Shown here piece by piece: positions 44,399 to 51,045 of a DNA stretch of 51,045 nt. A program made the position numbers and the translations under genes. The notes beneath the pieces are model-generated. The model saw nothing but the letters and a program-made list of their open reading frames with translations, was not told the DNA's origin and did no database searches. The DNA is taken from the NCBI GenBank assembly GCA_024516155.1, contig JAJJXM010000127.1, positions 1-51,045 on the forward strand. Reading direction: 5' to 3'. Position 1 is the stretch's first letter, and the number at the start of each line of letters is the position of its first letter. Origin of the DNA: Pyronema omphalodes. Taxonomy: Eukaryota; Ascomycota; Pezizomycetes; Pezizales; Pyronemataceae.

Positions 44399-45375
44399 AG
44401 TCCCTTAGCCATTCGTTCATCACGACGGCGTTGGTTCTGAGCCTTTTGGGAAGCTGATAGGTCCATGGGGGCCGATCCGTAATTACCACTATTGGTATTC
44501 GTTGGGTGGGACGCCGGGCGAGACGGCGTGGAGCTGGAACGACTGGGGACCGAAGAAACGTGCCGCTTTGTGGTGTTTGAATGAGCTCGAATTCTGTAAT
44601 CTAGCTTCATACAAAGATCCACAAATTTGGTGAAGTTCTGAGGTTCTTCGGCTTGGTAAACAAGACTGGTCTGAAGGTCTCGAGAGAGTCCACGCTTCAG
44701 AGCAGCCTTCTTTGCGTTTTCGTCGTAGTTCAAGATGGCCATTAATCGTTGGAATTCTGCGTAATATTGGCTAAACTCACGGTTGCCCTGTTGAAGTTTA
44801 TCCAATTCCGCAGATGCGGTACCAACTTGATCAGGATCTCCGAAGGCAGCTTCCAGAATTGTGATGAGAGCCTCAACGTCCTTAAGCTTAATCTTATCTG
44901 TAAGGACGTAGGGTTGAATTTGATTCTGGGCGTTGCCTTTGAGATATCCATAAGTATAACGTAGCTTATGTTGATCGTCGGTAAAACGGGAGGAGTCTCC
45001 GGCGAGCTTGGATCTGACCTTCGAGATGAAGTTCAAGAGTTCCTTGCGTTCACCAGAGAACTCAGGTGGGTGGGGTAATTCGATGGGACGGGTATTCGGA
45101 AGGGGACCGTTTTTCGTAAGGGCTTGTAGGAGTCGAACGGAGGCGTTGGCGCTTTCGAGATCTCTTTCCAAATCGGTAATTCGTTGAGCGTAGAGGGAGT
45201 TGTCCTTTCGAGCTTCTGTGAGTTCGGCTCGAAGGTCGTCCCTAAGTTGACAGTCTCGTTCGTATTCTTTTACGGCGTTACGGACCAATTTGATCTTCGT
45301 AGGGTCCTGTTCGACCTCTAACCTTTCGGCTTCGTTGAGGTACAGGGCCACGACGACCTTGTTGTTTTGGTCCAT
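44257..45375 (-). CDS. gag: Gag polyprotein, copy B
   Basis: 372 aa, intact, nearly identical to copy A Gag, with the same central Gag domain and CCHC knuckle (327-340). The stop lies just after the GGGAAAA heptamer. The gag ATG is preceded by the leader ORF stop nine bases upstream. Confidence 0.93.
   Translation of the reverse strand: MDQNNKVVVALYLNEAERLEVEQDPTKIKLVRNAVKEYERDCQLRDDLRAELTEARKDNSLYAQRITDLERDLESANASVRLLQALTKNGPLPNTRPIELPHPPEFSGERKELLNFISKVRSKLAGDSSRFTDDQHKLRYTYGYLKGNAQNQIQPYVLTDKIKLKDVEALITILEAAFGDPDQVGTASAELDKLQQGNREFSQYYAEFQRLMAILNYDENAKKAALKRGLSRDLQTSLVYQAEEPQNFTKFVDLCMKLDYRIRAHSNTTKRHVSSVPSRSSSTPSRPASHPTNTNSGNYGSAPMDLSASQKAQNQRRRDERMAKGLCLYCGSADHFKNECSTLAANNSRKIRLAAAEVLDIPTNPDVDQGKE
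44263..44269 (-). promoter_or_regulatory. -1 ribosomal frameshift heptamer, copy B
   Basis: GGGAAAA on the minus strand, in Gag phase G GGA AAA. It joins the 372-aa Gag to the long Pol frame; conserved with copy A. Confidence 0.8.
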
Positions 45376-45384
45376 TTCGAGGGA

Positions 45385-45555
45385 TTAACGGAGGTGCCAG
45401 ATGTTGGTTTCGTCGTTGTATTGAATTCGAGTTGCTGCGTATTCGTTTCCGAGTTGTCGAGCAATTTCGATTTCGTCAAGGACGACGGGGTTTTCGAGGG
45501 AACGGAAGATCGGTAATAGATTGATGAATTCGTAGAACCAGAGGTTGTGAAGCAT
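45385..45555 (-). CDS. leader ORF in gag frame (copy B)
   Basis: 56 codons on the minus strand, same sequence and same TAA as in copy A, in frame with the gag ATG at 45375. Conservation between two copies this young is weak evidence alone; protein-like composition and the in-frame position make it worth noting. Confidence 0.5.
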   Translation of the reverse strand: MLHNLWFYEFINLLPIFRSLENPVVLDEIEIARQLGNEYAATRIQYNDETNIWHLR

Positions 45556-45604
45556 GTAAAGCTTGGTGTAATCGAGAGTTGACGGTAGAGCCGGCAGGTC
45601 TTGA

Positions 45605-45616
45605 TTACACAGTTAT
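45605..45616 (-). promoter_or_regulatory. primer-binding site of copy B
   Basis: Minus strand ATAACTGTGTAA, two bases inside the 5' LTR, complementary to 45888-45899 within that LTR. Confidence 0.75.
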
Positions 45617-45618
45617 GT

Positions 45619-46758
45619 TGTAACGGCGAACAAGGGAGAGATAGCTGACGGAGAACCTGAGGGCTCTTCTCAATTATTCACTCTTGAGCTCAATGGATAT
45701 ATCCTTATAATAACTTCAACGTTAGAAACTCTTAAGCTGTGTCTAGCATCAACTTAAAGACTTTCTGTGTTTAGAAGTTAAGGAAATAAACAAAGATTTC
45801 AAGGGACAAAGAGATCCAAAGACGGGGACGAGAACGAGGACGTAAACAAAGATTTTCGACAAAGTATTTGAATTTGTAAATAAACAAATAACTGTGTAAG
45901 GAGAAAAGAAAAACAAAATAAACAAACAAAGAAACAATCCTCTTATATACAATTTTTCCTCCTTACACGCCGAGCCACTACTTGCAGAATTTTCCCGAAA
46001 AATAACTAAGTAAACAACGCGGTCGCGGTTGCGCGTTCTAGACGCGCTAACGCGTTCGTACCAAATTAGCGTGTTTGCGTGCACAGCCTCGTCGCGCGCT
46101 CGTTAGCGTATCTCGCGTGCGCGATAGCGTAACTCGCGTGCGCGATAGCGTGCCTCGCGTGCGTGCTAGCGTAACCCTAAGCGTAGTCACGCGCGCGCTT
46201 CCGTAACCCTAATCGTGCGCGTGCGTCCGTGACCCTAACCCTAGCTGTGCGCGTACGGTCACAAACCTAACCCTAGTTTGTGTGCGTGCGGGTGCAACCC
46301 TAACCCTAGTCACGTGAAACCAGATCAGCTGCGATTGGAAAGATGGTGCAATACTGATAAGGTCACATGACTAGATCTTATCTTATCGATAAGATGATCG
46401 TGCCCTAGCCCTAGTCACGTGTGCGCACATTAGTAGAACAGTGCGCGTGCATACTGATCTACTATTGATTAGAACACGTGACCGATCTTATCTAATCGGA
46501 TAAGATGATCGGTAGACCGTAGGTATGGAATTTCCGAAAAGGGATCCGAGCTGACCCCTAACCCTGGGGATAAGTCACGTGACCTTTTTGACAATTTGGG
46601 AATTGAGCGCAACCCTAACCCAGGCGAGTGACGAGTGATGATCGAAGACCGAAGGATAATAGAAATAAATAAACAAACGAGTGCTGGATAATGAAGCGAA
46701 TGATAATAGGTGAATGAATGACGAGGAGGGGGAAGGTAATAATTCTCGAGCCGTGACA
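45619..46758 (-). repeat. 5' LTR of copy B
   Basis: 1140 bp, TGTCACGG...CCGTTACA on the minus strand, no difference seen from 39362-40501. It drives transcription toward lower coordinates. Confidence 0.97.
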
Positions 46759-49296
46759 GTTATGCCCTTCGGCCTTACCAATGCCCCTGCTACGTTTCAA
46801 AACTTCATTAACGACGTATTGGCACCTTACCTTGATCGATTCTGCACTGCCTATTTGGATGACACCCTGATCTATTCGGATAATCTCGAAGAACATAAAC
46901 AACATGTTAAATTGATTCTCGAAGCATTCGAAAAAGCAGGGTTACATCTCAAACCAGAGAAATGCGAGTTCCACCAGAAGGAAGTAAAGTACTTAGGACT
47001 CATCATTAGTACAGAAGGGATAAAGATGGATCCTGAGAAGATTACTGCAGTTCGAGATTGGGAATCTCCCCGGAACCTCAAAGATGTTAGAGCGTTTTTG
47101 GGATTTGCAAACTTCTATCGACGTTTCGTTAAGAACTATTCAAAAATAGTCCAACCTCTTACGTTACTCACACGTAAAGGAGTTCCTTTCGTCTGGTCAG
47201 AATCCCAACAACAGGCCTTTGAGGAATTGAAATCAACATTTACATCCGCCCCCGTTTTGGCTCGTTTCGACCCAGACCGGGATGTTATTGTCGAAACCGA
47301 TGCTTCTGATTATGTCTCCGCCGGAGTTCTTTCTCAATATGATGATGAAGGAATCTTACATCCTATTGCTTACTTCTCAAAGAAACATTCCCCCGCTGAA
47401 TGTAATTATGAGATATACGATAAAGAACTCATGGCTATCGTCCGGGCCTTCGAGGAATGGCGTCCCGAATTGCAATCTGTTATTAACCCCATCCGAGTAC
47501 TGTCAGATCATAAGACTCTGGAATATTTCACTTCGACAAAGCTCTTGAACCGCCGTCAAGCCCGTTGGTCCCAGTTCTTGTCTACAGTTTGATTTCAAGA
47601 TTGTTTACCGCCCCGGTACGGCAGGCGGTAAACCAGACGCACTGACTCGTCGATCCGGAGATCTGCCTAAAGAGGGGGATGAACGATCCCTAGAGAACCA
47701 TACAACGATCATTAAGCCAGAGAATATCCTTCACGTTGCGGCTGTTACCCCCAGTAATCAACAAACAATAACGAATTCCGGAACAAACAGTAATACCGGA
47801 CCCACAACAAACAAACCCCACCTTATCCCAGCTCTTCACGGAAGCCTACGAGAAAGACCCATTCCCTACTAAGGTTATTGAAATGCTAAACAATAACACT
47901 CGTCATTGTAAAGACATTACATTAGCTAAATGTACAGTAAACAATAACCGTCTATTCTACCGGGGATGTTTATGGGTCCCGAATTACGAATCTCCTACGA
48001 TTACATCTAATGCAACAACACCACGACTCTCCTACGGCTGGACACCCCGGTAGATCTAAAACATTAGAATACCTCTCAAGAACCTATACGTGGCCCCAGA
48101 TGAGGACAGACGTGGAAAGGTATATTCGAAATTGTCATACCTGCCAACGTTCGAAACCTACCAGACATGCCCCGTTTGGTATTCTACGTCCACTACCTAT
48201 TCCAGAAAGACCCTGGCAGGACATATCAATGGACTTCGTAACAGGATTACCGTGGTCCAATGGGTGTGATGCAATTTGGGTAGTTGTGGATAGATTAACC
48301 AAAGAACGACATCTGATTGCCTGTCGAACAGACATCGACGCAAAGGAATTATCGTCTTTGTTTATTACCCACATCTTTCGATTGCATGGACTCCCTCTTA
48401 CCATTATCTCTGATCGAGGACCTCAATTCGCTGCTTTGTTTTGGAAGAATCTCTGTCGACGTTTGGGAATCGAGCCTCGATTATCTACAGCATTCCATCC
48501 CCAAACGGACGGCCAAACAGAACGAATGAACGCCATTATGGAACAATACCTCCGAGCTCACGTCAACTATCTTCAAGACGATTGGGCTGATTGGTTACCA
48601 TTAGCGGAATTCGCTGCGAATAACCAAGCATCCGAGACAACGGGAACTTCCCCGTTCTTTGCCAATAAAGGATTCGACCCCCGTTGTCAATTCGATTTAC
48701 TTCCAGCAGCTACGAACGATGTAAACGATCGACGGGCCCTCACAACTTCGAAAACCCTCGCCGAAATCCATAACCATTTACGAGCTGAGATCAACAGAGC
48801 TAACCTACGTTATCAAGAGAATGCCGATAAACATCGACTCCCGTCACCGAATTATCAGCCCGGAGATCTGGTATGGATGAATGCCCGTAATTGGAAAACC
48901 CGTCGACCCTCCCGGAAATTAGACAACAAACGTTACGGACCCCTCAAGATTATCGCCAAAGTATCCCCCTATGCCTATCGATTAGAACTACCTCCGACAA
49001 TGAAATGTCACAACGTTCAACATGTTTCCCTATTGGAACCCGCTGCGAATGACCCCTACCCCGGTCAACAATCAGACCCACCACCCCCGGTGGAAATCGA
49101 CGGTGAAGACGAATACTTCATCGAAGCTATCCTCGACTCCCGAATTCACCGGAAGAAACTTCAGTACATGGTTAAATGGGTTGGATACGATATGCCCGAT
49201 TGGGAACCCGCCGAACTCCATTTCGACAGTAAAGCCGTTGACGACTTTCATAAAAAGTATCCCGATAAACCGGGACCCCTCCCCAACTTATCTTAG
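46759..49296 (+). pseudogene. pol: Pol of copy A, 3' part (rest of RT, RH, IN, chromodomain) with frameshifts
   Basis: Resumes after the second GTTAT with [15 protein letters not shown] and YLDD, then RNase H (VETDASDY). Compared with copy B it has three extra single bases, near 47585, 47776 and 47995, so frames break at 47592 and reopen only at about 48010, where integrase (HHCC, DDE) and the chromodomain are open to 49296. The three +1 changes together restore the original frame, but stops lie between. Even without copy B this polyprotein would be non-functional. Substitutions are concentrated in 47.56-48.05 kb. Confidence 0.93.
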
Positions 49297-49321
49297 AAGT
49301 TACTTCGCCGGAGCTCAGTCC

Positions 49322-49332
49322 AAGAAGGGGGA
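49322..49332 (+). promoter_or_regulatory. polypurine tract of copy A
   Basis: AAGAAGGGGGA, three bases before the 3' LTR, as in copy B. Confidence 0.75.
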
Positions 49333-49335
49333 TCC

Positions 49336-50475
49336 TGTCACGGCTCGAGAATTATTACCTTCCCCCTCCTCGTCATTCATTCACCTATTATCATTCGCTT
49401 CATTATCCAGCACTCGTTTGTTTATTTATTTCTATTATCCTTCGGTCTTCGATCATCACTCGTCACTCGCCTGGGTTAGGGTTGCGCTCAATTCCCAAAT
49501 TGTCAAAAAGGTCACGTGACTTATCCCCAGGGTTAGGGGTCAGCTCGGATCCCTTTTCGGAAATTCCATACCTACGGTCTACCGATCATCTTATCCGATT
49601 AGATAAGATCGGTCACGTGTTCTAATCAATAGTAGATCAGTATGCACGCGCACTGGTCTACTAATGTGCGCACACGTGACTAGGGCTAGGGCACGATCAT
49701 CTTATCGATAAGATAAGATCTAGTCATGTGACCTTATCAGTATTGCACCATCTTTCCAATCGCAGCTGATCTGGTTTCACGTGACTAGGGTTAGGGTTGC
49801 ACCCGCACGCACACAAACTAGGGTTAGGTTTGTGACCGTACGCGCACAGCTAGGGTTAGGGTTACGGACGCACGCGCACGATTAGGGTTACGGAAGCGCG
49901 CGCGTGACTACGCTTAGGGTTACGCTAGCGCGCACGCGAAGCACGCTACCGCGCACGCGAGTTACGCTATCGCGCACGCGAGATACGCTAACGAGCGCGC
50001 GACGAGGCTGTGCACGCAAACACGCTAATTTGGTACGAACGCGTTAGCGCGTCTAGAACGCGCAACCGCGACCGCGTTGTTTACTTAGTTATTTTTCGGG
50101 AAAATTCTGCAAGTAGTGGCTCGGCGTGTAAGGAGGAAAAATTGTATATAAGAGGATTGTTTCTTTGTTTGTTTATTTTGTTTTTCTTTTCTCCTTACAC
50201 AGTTATTTGTTTATTTACAAATTCAAATACTTTGTCGAAAATCTTTGTTTACGTCCTCGTTCTCGTCCCCGTCTTTGGATCTCTTTGTCCCTTGAAATCT
50301 TTGTTTATTTCCTTAACTTCTAAACACAGAAAGTCTTTAAGTTGATGCTAGACACAGTTTAAGAGTTTCTAACGTTGAAGTTATTATAAGGATATATCCA
50401 TTGAACTCAAGAGTGAATAATTGAGAAGAGCCCTCAGGTTCTCCGTCAGCTATCTCTCCCTTGTTCGCCGTTACA
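49336..50475 (+). repeat. 3' LTR of copy A
   Basis: 1140 bp, ends CCGTTACA, followed by target duplication ACAAT (50476-50480). Differs from the 5' LTR at few positions, for example CACAGTTTAAG where the 5' LTR has CACAGCTTAAG. Confidence 0.97.
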
Positions 50476-50480
50476 ACAAT

Positions 50481-51045
50481 AGGGGCTGCATAGGAACAGG
50501 AGATTCCAAGAAGATGCAGATGCGGCGCAAGAGTGTCATCCGGTGTTACGAGTTGGGTGGACAGTTCGGCGAAGAGATAAGGCAGAGTCTAGTCAGCAAA
50601 CAGGAGTGGAATGCAGGACAAGGGTCAACAGTGCATTGGCATGAGACGACGTCCAGCAGGGAACTCCACTCAGGAAACCTGTTTGATGGAACTGATATGA
50701 CGCGTCCTTAGGCCTAGAGCTGCCAACTTGGAACAAGACGGCGTTTGCATCCACACCAGGGTGTGGCTGCGCGCAAGTGCGCGCAGGTGGGGCACATATG
50801 ACATCACACAGGAATGTGACGGAGTGATCCACTCCGGTAGGGCATCAGGATGCCTTATGATGTCAGTGACCTCTACTTGCAATCGAGATTCTCTAGGGAG
50901 ATCTATGATGGCGCGACTCATCCGATAAATGACTCATGCGTCATTAACACAAGAGTTCATGCATAATGCAGTCAGACGGAGTTGCCCTCCGGTGTGACTC
51001 ATAACCCCAGCACCTCATTGGAAGGTGTGGTAGTACGGTGAGCTA
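50481..51045. other. unassigned right flank with inverted repeats
   Basis: No domain-bearing frame. Contains an 8-bp perfect hairpin (CTGCGCGC 50767-50774 with GCGCGCAG 50779-50786, loop AAGT) and a distant inverted pair TGACATCA (50799-50806) and TGATGTCA (50858-50865). It should be contiguous with 35299-35668 in the pre-insertion sequence and may belong to the same unidentified repeat. Confidence 0.4.

Larger units (their letters stand above)
39362..46758 (-). mobile_element. Ty3/gypsy chromovirus copy B, complete and apparently intact
   Basis: 7397 bp on the minus strand with LTRs 45619-46758 (5') and 39362-40501 (3'), both 1140 bp, which I could not tell apart by eye. Gag and Pol are open, and self-primer, primer-binding site, frameshift heptamer and polypurine tract are present. 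It inserted into the RT gene of copy A in opposite orientation with a 5-bp duplication GTTAT. Coding capacity and identical LTRs suggest very recent, possibly current, activity. Confidence 0.97.
35674..50475 (+). mobile_element. Ty3/gypsy chromovirus copy A, interrupted by copy B
   Basis: Bounded by 1140-bp LTRs (35674-36813, 49336-50475) and a perfect 5-bp duplication ACAAT (35669-35673, 50476-50480). Without the nested copy and its duplication it is 7400 bp. Gag and the first part of pol are open; pol is then split at 39361/46759 by copy B, and its 3' part carries three single-base insertions relative to B. The two LTRs differ at only a few positions (for example near 35909 and 36697), so insertion is recent but older than B. 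Confidence 0.97.

Noticed and set aside
50010..50711. Coding frames in and beyond the right LTR
   Set aside because: The first is the LTR frame rejected above; the second starts in the LTR and runs into flank without any recognisable content.

Overview
The window looks like nuclear DNA of a filamentous ascomycete. Evidence: short introns (about 50-150 nt) with GT...AG ends and CTAAC-like branch sites, single-copy eukaryotic housekeeping genes, fungal-type LTR and non-LTR retrotransposons, and a nuclear tRNA-Arg. A leotiomycete-like fungus is my guess from the character of the proteins, but nothing here proves the class.

Layout. 1-4756: gene-poor, with two large polypyrimidine 13-bp minisatellites and two GC-rich palindromes. 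4757-5320: small BTB/POZ gene. 6392-10038: WAPL-like cohesin-release gene (3 exons). 10039-12934: non-coding with G-rich and GGT/GAT simple repeats. 12935-13849 (-): small secreted/single-pass membrane protein of unknown function. 13850-16836: nothing recognisable. 16837-25307: compact housekeeping block of SEC23 (COPII coat, 4 exons), TRM61 (tRNA m1A58 methyltransferase), a mitochondrial uS10/RSM10 gene (4 exons) with a very long APKVEA-repeat tail, and a calcineurin-like phosphoesterase. 25643-25713 (-): tRNA-Arg(ACG). 26662-27390: ERG2 sterol C-8 isomerase (2 exons). 27391-32500: accessory region with two diverged copies of one unknown sequence (about 28.2-28.5 kb and 32.1-32.5 kb) bracketing a degenerate, intron-rich locus with at least five copies of an exon-plus-intron-like module. 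32550-35298 (-): 5'-truncated non-LTR retrotransposon with RT and RNase H.

35674-50475 is one Ty3/gypsy chromovirus (copy A, +) split inside its RT gene by an almost identical sister (copy B, -, 39362-46758). Both have 1140-bp TG...CA LTRs and perfect 5-bp target duplications (ACAAT for A, GTTAT for B). B is apparently intact: gag and pol joined by a GGGAAAA -1 frameshift site, protease, RT, RNase H, integrase and a C-terminal chromodomain. The two bases after the 5' LTR are followed by a 12-nt site perfectly complementary to a sequence just downstream of the LTR TATA box, the arrangement of Tf1-type self-primed reverse transcription. The leader carries a 56-codon ORF in the same frame as gag, ended by one TAA nine bases before the gag ATG. 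50481-51045 is unassigned flank.

The genes form no shared pathway: the left and middle are ordinary housekeeping genes, the right third is a retrotransposon nest. The best leads are the self-priming plus leader-ORF arrangement of the LTR family, its telomere-like/GATA/CACGTG-rich U3, the tandem exon-intron modules at 30.2-30.8 kb, and the repeat-tailed mitoribosomal protein.
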